A stretch of DNA of 23,159 bases from Methanosarcina sp. UBA293. GTDB taxonomy: Archaea; Halobacteriota; Methanosarcinia; Methanosarcinales; Methanosarcinaceae. Under the pieces are notes generated by a model, which saw only the letters and a program-made list of their open reading frames with translations, had not been told where the DNA came from and did no database searches. Shown piece after piece: positions 13,909 through 21,281 of this stretch (the first letter of the stretch is position 1; each line of letters opens with the position of its first letter). The stretch lies in contig DALS01000063.1 in the NCBI GenBank assembly GCA_002499445.1, positions 58,310-81,468 on the forward strand, written 5' to 3'. A program made the position numbers and the translations under genes.

Positions 13909-15579
13909 TTAACTCTGGTCTTTATCCCGGATCTCGACCCTGCGGATTTTTCCACTAATGGTCTTTGGAAGATCGTCAACAAACTCTATAATGCGCGGGT
14001 ACTTGTAGGGAGCAGTGACTCTTTTTACATGTTCCTGAAGCTCTTTTTTAAGTTCTTCACCAGGCGTGCACTCTTTTGTGAGCACAATGGTCGCCTTGAT
14101 AACCTGTCCTCTTACAGGGTCAGGAGCTCCTGTAATTGCACATTCAAGCACTGCAGGGTGCTGGATAAGGGCACTTTCCACCTCAAAAGGTCCAACTTTA
14201 TATCCTGAGGTCTTTATAATATCATCAGCTCTCCCCACAAACCATAAGTAGCCGTCTTCATCCATCCAGGCCATATCACCTGTGTGATAATAGCCGTCGT
14301 GCCAGGTTTCCTTAGTCTTCTCAGGATCCTTCCCGTAGTGAGCAAAGAGCCCAACAGGCTTTCCATCCTTTGTGTTAATTACGATCTCTCCTTCTTCCCC
14401 GACCTCACAGAGCCTGCCGTCTTTATCCATCAATTCAATTTTAAAGCCAGGAGAAGGCTTTCCGATAGATCCAGGCTTTGGTTCCATCCAAGGATATGTC
14501 CCGATAGTTACAACGGTTTCAGTCTGTCCGAAACCTTCCATAAGCTTTATTCCAGTGAATTCTAGGAATCGGTTATATACCTCAGGGTTAAGGGGTTCAC
14601 CTGCAACTACCGCATATTTCACGTTACCGAAATTGTACTTAGAGAGATCTTCCTTAATCAGGAACCTGTAGATCGTTGGCGGGGCACAGAAGGTTGTAAC
14701 TCCGTATTTAGTGGCTTTTTCAAGCATATTTTTGGCTTCAAACCGGTCGTAGTCGTAGACAAAAACCGCACATCCGGCTATCCACTGCCCATAGAGTTTT
14801 CCCCATACACACTTTCCCCAGCCGCTATCTGCAACCGTATAATGCAGCCCGTTATTTTCTACGTTCTGCCAGTATTTTGCGGTAAGAATATGGCCGAGAG
14901 GATAGGTAAAGTCGTGTTCCACCATTTTCGGAAAACCAGCAGTCCCTGAAGAGAAATATACGAGGGAAATATCGCTATTTTTTGTAGCAGCTTCGCCAGA
15001 AGGACGTTCAAAATCGGGGGAAGCTTCTTCAAGCTCATTCCTAAAATTAATCCAGCCATCCTTAACTTCTCCTCCAACAACTGCTTTCTTGAGCGGCACA
15101 TCCCCGCATTCGGAATGGGCTTCATCCACCTGTTCGGGAACTCCATCTTCCGATATACAGACAATCATTTTCAATCCGGCTTTTTCGATCCGGTATACAA
15201 TGTCCCGTGTCTTGAGCATGTGGGTTGCAGGTATAGCAATAGCTCCTAATTTATGCAGTGCAAGGATACAGTACCAGAACTCATACCGGCTCTTTAAGGT
15301 GAGCATTACATAGTCACCTTTACCTATCCCATGCTTTGAGAAGAAATTTGCAGCTTTGTCACTGTAATACTTCAGGTCTTTGAAAGTAAAGATTCTCTCT
15401 TCCCCGTTATCGTTACACCAGATCATTGCAAGTTTTTCAGGAGAGTCCCTTGCATAGGCATCGACTACATCATAGGCAAAGTTGAAGTTTTCAGGAACAA
15501 GAATTTTGAAATTTTCTTCAAAATCTTCGTAGGATTCAAAATCAGTTTTAAAAACAAATTGGTTGAGCAAGGAAGTCAT
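13909..15579 (-). CDS. AMP-forming acyl-CoA synthetase, short branched-chain/medium-chain type (Macs-like)
   Basis: This enzyme activates a carboxylic acid to acyl-CoA via an acyl-adenylate, using ATP. Counting from the ATG at 15579 (556 residues), the P-loop-like YFSSGTAGFPK is at 208-218, and EGFGQTE is at 348-354. YHTGD is at 431-435, followed by GRADDIIKTSGYKVGPFEVE. The catalytic Lys is K544 in SGKIRR. From memory, acyl-pocket residues described for the M. acetivorans enzyme include Lys256, Trp259, Cys298 and Gly351. K256, W259, C298 and G351 are all present here at exactly those numbers if the ATG is the start, which supports orthology and this start over the GTG at 15588. That enzyme favours 2-methylbutyrate and similar acids. 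The gene lies upstream of vorCBA and downstream of an XRE-cupin regulator gene, all on the minus strand. Confidence 0.88.
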   Translation of the reverse strand: MTSLLNQFVFKTDFESYEDFEENFKILVPENFNFAYDVVDAYARDSPEKLAMIWCNDNGEERIFTFKDLKYYSDKAANFFSKHGIGKGDYVMLTLKSRYEFWYCILALHKLGAIAIPATHMLKTRDIVYRIEKAGLKMIVCISEDGVPEQVDEAHSECGDVPLKKAVVGGEVKDGWINFRNELEEASPDFERPSGEAATKNSDISLVYFSSGTAGFPKMVEHDFTYPLGHILTAKYWQNVENNGLHYTVADSGWGKCVWGKLYGQWIAGCAVFVYDYDRFEAKNMLEKATKYGVTTFCAPPTIYRFLIKEDLSKYNFGNVKYAVVAGEPLNPEVYNRFLEFTGIKLMEGFGQTETVVTIGTYPWMEPKPGSIGKPSPGFKIELMDKDGRLCEVGEEGEIVINTKDGKPVGLFAHYGKDPEKTKETWHDGYYHTGDMAWMDEDGYLWFVGRADDIIKTSGYKVGPFEVESALIQHPAVLECAITGAPDPVRGQVIKATIVLTKECTPGEELKKELQEHVKRVTAPYKYPRIIEFVDDLPKTISGKIRRVEIRDKDQS

Positions 15580-15823
15580 TCTGGACACCCGTTTTATCTA
15601 CGTATTTTTATATTTTCTATATTTTTGAAGGCTTCAGAGCCTGGTTTAAATTAAAAGTTTTCAAAGCTTTCGAGATTTTACCCCGGATATCGGGTTTTAC
15701 CGGATTTGAGATCAAATTACGTTAACTCAAATTACATTAAATCCGATTTATTATATTGAGCTAAGTTTAATCATAATACATCAAACTAAAGATTTCACTT
15801 TCTTGCGCTTCTGCATTAAGGAA

Positions 15824-16378
15824 TTATATTATAGCTGCCAAAAATTTGGCTGGCTTTCCTTCCAGAGCTTCCATTGCGTGTTCGTAAGTAGAGTCAAAAT
15901 AAATGGAATCTCCTTTATTCAGAACAATCTCATTATTGTGAATATAGACTTTCAGACTTCCTTCCAGCACATAGTTAAATTCCTGCCCTGGGTGGGAGTT
16001 TGTCTCAGACTTATTCCCATTAGGTTTGGGCTCAACTGAAACTATAAAAAATTCAGCTTTTTTGTGTATGAATTTTTCAGCCAGGTTCTGGTACCTGTAC
16101 TGCTTCCTCCTTTCAACACTAACTCCATTTCCGTCCCTTGTAACTGTAAATATATTCATGCGCGGCTCTTCTCCTGTCAGGAGGATAGCCATGTCTACGC
16201 GTAACTTCTGCGCAATTTCAAAAAGTACACTTGCCGGAATATCCTCAGTTCCATTTTCGTAATTCTCATAAGTTTCATCGGATATATGCAGATATTCTGC
16301 CATGTCTTTGACCGTAAGATCCGATAGTTCACGCAGTTCACGAACTCGAGCTGCAATTTCTTTTATTTTTTCCTGCAT
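15824..16378 (-). CDS. XRE-family transcriptional regulator with C-terminal cupin sensor domain
   Basis: This is a 184-residue cytosolic regulator. Residues 8-62 form a helix-turn-helix (LTVKDMAEYLHISDETYENYENG), and a middle linker ends in IHKKAEFFIVSVEP. Residues 115-184 form a cupin-2 barrel with SHPGQEFNYVLEGSLKVYI and NKGDSIYFDSTYEHAM, including the usual His, Glu and late His positions. XRE-cupin proteins bind a small ligand and control nearby metabolic genes. Its placement just upstream of the acyl-CoA synthetase, same strand with a gap of about 240 nt, makes that gene and vorCBA the likely targets; this is inference. The ATG at 16378 follows GGAGAAG with suitable spacing. Confidence 0.88.
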   Translation of the reverse strand: MQEKIKEIAARVRELRELSDLTVKDMAEYLHISDETYENYENGTEDIPASVLFEIAQKLRVDMAILLTGEEPRMNIFTVTRDGNGVSVERRKQYRYQNLAEKFIHKKAEFFIVSVEPKPNGNKSETNSHPGQEFNYVLEGSLKVYIHNNEIVLNKGDSIYFDSTYEHAMEALEGKPAKFLAAII

Positions 16379-16547
16379 GATACGACTTCTCCAGCTGGAT
16401 TTTTCAAGAATTAATTAATATCTACTTAAAAACCTTTGGCTTTACAGTTTTTATGCCTGTCTGAAAGGTGATTTATTCTTCCAGAACAATTGAAAACTAT
16501 AATTAATATACGTTATGGATTTGTATCATATAAGTCTCATTATAAAA

Positions 16548-16604
16548 AGGCTATAGAAAAATAAGCAGGCTATAGAAAAATAAGCAGGCTATAGGAAAAT
16601 AAGT
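16548..16604 (+). repeat. Three tandem 19-nt repeats
   Basis: The units AGGCTATAGAAAAATAAGC lie at 16548-16566 and 16567-16585, with a variant (one A to G change and a changed last base) at 16586-16604. Confidence 0.85.
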
Positions 16605-16786
16605 ATAGAGAACTTAACTTGTGGCTTTAAAAATAAGGTTACTTATATTGCGTCCAGAAAAAAATAATAGAATTGTGAAGTCCCTAAGTCTTAGCTCAGA
16701 AGACATAAGCATCAGCTTAACATTGTCATTTCTATAATTACCTTTTTAGAGCTGACAGAAAACGATAATACATTATAATTTTTTCT

Positions 16787-16842
16787 ATATACGAATGAAT
16801 TCTGTATACAAATAAATTGTGTATACGAATAAATTGTGTATA
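16787..16842 (+). repeat. Three tandem 17-nt repeats
   Basis: Units lie at 16787-16803 (diverged), 16804-16820 (GTATACAAATAAATTGT) and 16821-16837 (GTATACGAATAAATTGT), with a trailing GTATA. Each of the latter two units starts with the palindrome GTATAC. Confidence 0.8.
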
Positions 16843-16951
16843 ATATTAATTTATAAAAAATGTAAGAAAGATTATTGAGATCTTGTACATAAATATAAAG
16901 AAATTTATCAAAGCATTAAATTCGTATTAAATTAGCCAAAATAGGAAAATA

Positions 16952-16985
16952 GAATTCTCATACAGTGATCAATTGATGAGAATTC
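16952..16985. repeat. Perfect 10-bp inverted repeat
   Basis: GAATTCTCAT (16952-16961) is matched by ATGAGAATTC (16976-16985) across a 14-nt spacer that itself contains TGATCA. It could be an operator or a hairpin. No gene is adjacent within 380 nt. Confidence 0.7.
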
Positions 16986-17368
16986 CTGCACAAGGTTTTT
17001 GTTCGCTCTTGTTCGCTATGTTTTTGCACGTAAACATCAGCTAAAAAAGATATATAATTACCTAGAATTAATTTTTGAACTCGGATAGATATTGATCGGC
17101 GTTAAAAACTTTAATGTAAACAATTATTTTTAAGCGCCTTTAGTATTTTATAGCCGGGTAGACTATTTAGAGGGAAAGTGCAAAAGTTGAAAAAGAATGA
17201 GAATAAGTTTATCCATAATTATTAAAATTTTTTAATACGTATTAGTCTAACTGTATTAATCTAACTGAAGGACATAAATCCGGACATTCAGGTAACTTAA
17301 TGAAAAAATGCTTATCCAGAAAATGGACGATGATACCAGCACTATCTAAGTTCCAGTGTTGTTCCGGA

Positions 17369-18145
17369 TTACATCTCCCTGACCACCCTGAACCCAAGGC
17401 CGTTTAACTTTTTATCCTGGGCCGCAAAAAGTCTTTCCGCCGACCGGCAGCAGCCTGCATTTCCATTCCAGCCCCCGCCTCTTCTTATCCGCACTGGAGT
17501 AGATATACTTGGGAAAAGGTTTTCCCAGGCTCCGCCATCTGTCGGGGCGCCTTTGTAACAAATATGGTACTCGTCCTGCACCCACTCTCCTACATTCCCA
17601 TAGATATCGTAAAGCCCCCAGAGGTTTGGCTTTTTCAGGCCGACCGGATGGGTTTCAAATCCAGAATTTCCCAGAAACCAGGCATATTCTTTAAGTTTCG
17701 ATTCATCGTCCCCAAAAAAATAAGCAGTTGTAGTCCCTGCCCTGGCTGAATATTCCCATTCGGCTTCCGTAGAGAGACGGTAGAAACAGTTATTTCCATT
17801 GGTTTCTTCCAGTGAATTGAGTTTCTGGAAAAAAGTCTGAATCTCAACCCAAGAAATATTTTCAACCGGGTGTTTTTCACCCTTGAAATACGAAGGGTTA
17901 TTCCCCATGACTTTCTGCCACTGCTCCTGTGTAACCGGATATCTGCCAAGGTAAAAAGGTTTTTTGATCGTTACCCTATGCACAGGACTTTCCCAGAGTT
18001 TTCTGCGCTTTTCATGTATTGGAGAGCCCATATCAAACTCCCCGGCAGGGATTGGGATAAACTCCAGTCCAATAGAATTAATTATTAAGTTTCTGGGCAA
18101 ACTCTTGATTGAATTATCATCCGAGTTATTTGTCGAGTTATGCAT
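17369..18145 (-). CDS. Formylglycine-generating enzyme (SUMF1/FGE-sulfatase domain) family protein
   Basis: This is a single SUMF1-type domain of about 235 residues after a short Asn/Ser/Asp-rich N-terminus. Visible blocks, in order, are FIPIPAGEFDMGSP, FYLGRYPVTQEQWQKVMG, HPVENISWVEIQTFFQKLN, YRLSTEAEWEYSARAG, GLYDIYGNVGEWVQDEY, the domain signature RGGGWNGNAGCCRSAER and GLGFRVVRE. The two cysteines here are adjacent and do not match the spaced CxxxxC pair of true sulfatase-activating FGE, so formylglycine formation is doubtful. Such proteins may instead be regulators or bind partners. The start is uncertain: I give the ATG at 18145 (258 residues). A TTG at 18160 is also possible, and neither has a ribosome-binding site. 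A stop codon interrupts the frame at 18176-18178. The N-terminus lies in a decayed repeat, so the gene may have lost its original 5' end. Confidence 0.75.
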   Translation of the reverse strand: MHNSTNNSDDNSIKSLPRNLIINSIGLEFIPIPAGEFDMGSPIHEKRRKLWESPVHRVTIKKPFYLGRYPVTQEQWQKVMGNNPSYFKGEKHPVENISWVEIQTFFQKLNSLEETNGNNCFYRLSTEAEWEYSARAGTTTAYFFGDDESKLKEYAWFLGNSGFETHPVGLKKPNLWGLYDIYGNVGEWVQDEYHICYKGAPTDGGAWENLFPSISTPVRIRRGGGWNGNAGCCRSAERLFAAQDKKLNGLGFRVVREM

Positions 18146-18370
18146 TGAATCATTATCCAAGCTATTGATTGAGCATTAAATGAGTCATTGGTTGAGTTAC
18201 TAACTGAATTATTGACTGAATTATGACTGAGTTATGATTGAGCTACTAACTGAATCATTGACTGAGCTCTTTATTGAGTCATTGATTGAGCTACTAACTG
18301 AATTATTGACTAAGCTCTTTATTGAGTCATTGATTGAGCTACTGGCTGAGTTATTTGTCGAATTATTTTA
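18106..18370 (-). repeat. Decayed 48-nt minisatellite at the 5' end of the SUMF1-type gene
   Basis: Two 48-nt units at 18248-18295 and 18296-18343 are nearly identical. A 46-nt unit lies at 18202-18247 and a more diverged 48-nt unit at 18154-18201. Read on the minus strand, the intact units encode the 16-residue period SSSINDSIKSLVNNSV. The word GAGTTATTTGTCGA occurs on both sides of the array (about 18123-18136 and 18349-18362). The 2-nt loss in the 46-nt unit and further shifts break the frame before the present gene start. Confidence 0.8.
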
Positions 18371-18414
18371 CTGCCTTTACTAATCATGATTTAATAAATA
18401 GTGATTTAATAGAT

Positions 18415-19584
18415 TCATCTCGAACTTATAGCTTTTACAGGATCAAGTTTAGCTGCCTGCTGGGCAGGATAAATTCCAGCAATTAGATTCAAAAGAAAAA
18501 CCGCAACAATAGTGAACAAAATATCTCCAACCCTGATTATGATGGGAATGGTTGTAATGCCGCCGTAAAGTTCTGAGGAAGCAGCTGGCATTTCATACTG
18601 GCCTATTGCCAGCGCTATTATAACACCTGTTAGAGTACCGACAAGGGCACCCAGCAGACCGAGAATCCCGCTCTGAAGAATAAAAATTGTCCGGATACTT
18701 GAAACTGTAGCGCCCATAGCGCGGAGCATACCTATCTGGCGTGTTGCGCCGATAACTGTCAGATTAAGAGTGCTGACCACGCCAAAAGAAGCGATTACGA
18801 CAATAAGACCAAGCACGACAATATTAGATGTATTTTCAATTGCAATCGTCCTAAGGATTTCAGGATTGGTTTCAGTCCAGCCTTTTGCCTTATAGCCTGT
18901 TTTTTTGATCTCGGCAGCAACTTCTCTATCCCTGTTAAAATTCTCAAGCCTGACAGAAAGACCGTTGATTACGTCCGGAACATTGTAGAACTTCTGAGCG
19001 GTATCCAGGGAAGTATAAGTCAATGATTCGTCCAGAGGAGAGCCGGTATGAAAGATCCCGACAACCCTCAAGGAAAGAGGATTCGCATTAGGAAAAGACA
19101 CATCAACCGAGTCGCCAAGTTTCACTTCAAGTTTATCTGCCAGCTTCGAGCCAATTACCACGGTGTTTCGCGAATATTCAAGTTCCCTGAAGTCTCCTTC
19201 CACCATATCGGCTTCAATAGCGCTGATATTATTTTCCTGTAGAGGCAGAACGCCTTTCAGCTCGACATTAAGAGAATTTGTCTTGAACCTGAAAGAAGCT
19301 TCTCCAGTAAAAAAGGGAGAAACTGCGGAAACCTCCTCGATTTTATCGATCTCGTCAATAAGGGTCCTGTAAAGGTAAATATAATCTTCACCTTCCTGTG
19401 GCGATACTGAGACATGCGGAAGTTTATTTACGGTAGTGTTATAGAGCTCGCCCGTAAAACCAACCATAAGCGCCTGGGAAACGGTAAGTACCATCACGGC
19501 AAGAGCAATAGCTCCAACTGAAAGAATTGTCTGAAATTTTCTTGCCCGAATCTGCCTGAGCGAAATGAAGAGTTCGTAGCGCAT
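18415..19584 (-). CDS. ABC transporter permease, FtsX/MacB/LolC family
   Basis: This is a 389-residue membrane protein of the FtsX-type permease family, which uses ATP-driven movements to act on extracytoplasmic substrates instead of moving solutes through a channel. Segment 1 (about 18-42) follows the LRQIRARKFQTILSVG start, where RARK is a typical permease N-terminal motif. A large extracytoplasmic MacB-PCD-like domain spans about 45-245. Three C-terminal segments follow at about 255-280, 305-332 and 350-375, with GATRQIGMLRAMGATVSSIR between as the coupling loop. The end AAKLDPVKAISSR is typical. The usual partner ATPase gene is not adjacent on either side. The upstream gene encodes a secreted anchored protein. 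The ATG at 19584 has a weak ribosome-binding site. Confidence 0.88.
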   Translation of the reverse strand: MRYELFISLRQIRARKFQTILSVGAIALAVMVLTVSQALMVGFTGELYNTTVNKLPHVSVSPQEGEDYIYLYRTLIDEIDKIEEVSAVSPFFTGEASFRFKTNSLNVELKGVLPLQENNISAIEADMVEGDFRELEYSRNTVVIGSKLADKLEVKLGDSVDVSFPNANPLSLRVVGIFHTGSPLDESLTYTSLDTAQKFYNVPDVINGLSVRLENFNRDREVAAEIKKTGYKAKGWTETNPEILRTIAIENTSNIVVLGLIVVIASFGVVSTLNLTVIGATRQIGMLRAMGATVSSIRTIFILQSGILGLLGALVGTLTGVIIALAIGQYEMPAASSELYGGITTIPIIIRVGDILFTIVAVFLLNLIAGIYPAQQAAKLDPVKAISSR

Positions 19585-19701
19585 GGGTTCACAGCTCGGT
19601 TTCCAGGGTTTTCCTGTTACCTTTAATTTTAAGATTCTCTTTGTGTTTTACGTTTCTTTGAGCTTTATGTTCTTTGAGCACAAGTTTCTTTGAACTTTAT
19701 T

Positions 19702-19731
19702 TTGTATTGTATTGTATTGTATTGTATTGTA
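19702..19731 (+). repeat. Pentanucleotide microsatellite (TTGTA)6
   Basis: Six perfect copies of TTGTA lie in the 208-nt gap between the permease start and the stop of the secreted protein. Before it, TTCTTTGA(G/A) occurs three times in an imperfect direct repeat (about 19645-19695). Confidence 0.9.
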
Positions 19732-19792
19732 TACATTGACATTGGCGTACGGATACGAACTTCAAATTACCACGAAAGTGAAATTACAGGAT

Positions 19793-20953
19793 TCACCTTC
19801 GAGTTTTCCTCAAAAAAAACGACACAGCAATAAACCCTGTAATTCCTGCAATTGAAAGAAAGCCAGGAATGCCATTTTCACCGTCCTCTCCTGGAGTTAC
19901 TATTCCGATATCAGTATTGTTTTTCTGGCTCACATTTGAAACCGGAGAAAGACTAGACTCGATTATATTTTCCCTGCGCTCAATAACATCATCATCGTTT
20001 CCCAGAAGCTCGATCTCAAGTCTGTAAACTCCTTCCGAAAGCTTCTGTTTCCATGCAACTTCAACGGTCTCGTCGTCGTTGTTCAAAAGTACTGGAACTC
20101 TTACTCGGGTAGATTCTACTAAGCCGGAATTTCTGTTTCCAATAGTCCCAGTCAATTCATATACAGAGAAAACAAGATCTCCTTCAAAGGGCACCTGGGA
20201 ACGTCCGAAAACCGTTGCACTCGCGCCGGTTTCATCTTTATAGATATCGGTAATCTCGGCATTGTCTCTGGCAGTAAACCACTCGGTTGAGCTTATAACC
20301 TCCCTTTCAGGAGAATAAATCTGAATCTTGATCCTGCCTACATATTCCTTATTATTTTCAAGAAGCGTGCCCCAGGGAGCGGAAAAAACATCTGGAACAC
20401 TGGTAAGCGACTGTTTTTCAGCTTTTGTTGTATAAACCACATCCGAGCCATTTACAAGCATATATTCGATATCAAAAAGAGAGGCTTCTTTTGGAGAAAG
20501 CGCAACACTAATTCCCTGGGAGTTAGGAACCAGGTCATTGACAAGAAGCCTTGATGCAGAGTTGCTGCCGTAAGCAAAGTTATATTCAGCCTCTGAGAGA
20601 ACTCGCTCCTCCTCAAGAAGCCTGGCCTTTAGCTTATAAGCTCCACGTTCAGGATTGCTGACCTTCCAGAAACCAACCTTCGTAACTCTGATATTTGCTG
20701 GAAGACTGCTGAATAAAAATTCCTGCCTGTCAAGTGTCTTCTCACGCGTTCCTTTGGAACTTATAAGAAACACTTCAAGGCTTAGGTTTTCCTTAGGCTG
20801 GGTGGAGTAAAGAGTCACATCAAAGGACTCGAGGTTGCTATAAAGCTCGGCTATGTTAGCCGTATTCGCTTCTCCAGCAGGAGAGCTATCTGCTGCAAAC
20901 GCTGGAGGAGCTAAAATAATAAATAAAATAAATAAGAAAAACACAGCTTTCAT
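19793..20953 (-). CDS. Secreted protein with signal peptide and PGF-type C-terminal anchor
   Basis: This is a 386-residue exported protein of unknown function. The start at 20953 gives a textbook signal peptide, MKAVFFLFILFIILAPPAFA, with cleavage before ADSS. A longer frame to 21052 exists but would bury this peptide. The body (about 25-345) is rich in beta-strand-like segments resembling repeated immunoglobulin-like domains, with several N-glycosylation sequons. The C-terminus has a short acidic Gly/Asn stretch, then PGF, about 17 hydrophobic residues and KTRR. This resembles PGF-CTERM sorting signals handled by archaeosortase, which would place the protein on the cell surface. It lies upstream of the FtsX-type permease on the same strand and may work with it. 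I do not recognise a closer family. Confidence 0.78.
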   Translation of the reverse strand: MKAVFFLFILFIILAPPAFAADSSPAGEANTANIAELYSNLESFDVTLYSTQPKENLSLEVFLISSKGTREKTLDRQEFLFSSLPANIRVTKVGFWKVSNPERGAYKLKARLLEEERVLSEAEYNFAYGSNSASRLLVNDLVPNSQGISVALSPKEASLFDIEYMLVNGSDVVYTTKAEKQSLTSVPDVFSAPWGTLLENNKEYVGRIKIQIYSPEREVISSTEWFTARDNAEITDIYKDETGASATVFGRSQVPFEGDLVFSVYELTGTIGNRNSGLVESTRVRVPVLLNNDDETVEVAWKQKLSEGVYRLEIELLGNDDDVIERRENIIESSLSPVSNVSQKNNTDIGIVTPGEDGENGIPGFLSIAGITGFIAVSFFLRKTRR

Positions 20954-20998
20954 TGTCTTTTTCCCTGATTTGTTTACCAAAAAGATTGTTTTGATGTT

Positions 20999-21041
20999 AT
21001 TTAAAAGAAATGTAACCAGATTTAAAAGAAATGTAACCGGA
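20999..21041 (-). repeat. Two 21-nt direct repeats upstream of the secreted protein gene
   Basis: TTTAAAAGAAATGTAACC occurs twice with a period of 21 nt (first TTAAAAG at 21001, second at 21022). The pair lies 45-90 nt before the signal-peptide start at 20953, in the expected promoter or leader zone. Confidence 0.75.
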
Positions 21042-21281
21042 TAAAAGGACAATTTTCCCGGTTTAGAGAAAAGATAAAATCAGGCCAGTTTTTTAAAGGA
21101 AATAAACAAAACCTGCAGTGAATCCGAAAGTATTTATTCTTTAGTTGAAGTATAAAAGGATAAATATTAAAGATAATCAAGTTTACTTGATTTACATACT
21201 CAGGAAAAAACAATGGCTAATTAATTGAAATTACAAAAGTAAGTGCTAAAAATAACTGTTCGAGCAGAAGGTGTGGTAAAA

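Larger units (their letters stand above)
16379..17368. other. Repeat-rich AT-rich intergenic region
   Basis: This is about 990 nt without a coding frame. It contains three 19-nt tandem units (16548-16604), three 17-nt tandem units (16787-16842) and a 10-bp inverted repeat (16952-16985). The promoter of the XRE-cupin gene must lie near its left edge. The remainder shows nothing I recognise. Confidence 0.5.

Noticed and set aside
20954..21052. N-terminal extension of the secreted protein
   Set aside because: It would place a second hydrophobic stretch before a complete signal peptide and includes the 21-nt repeats. The start at 20953 is simpler.
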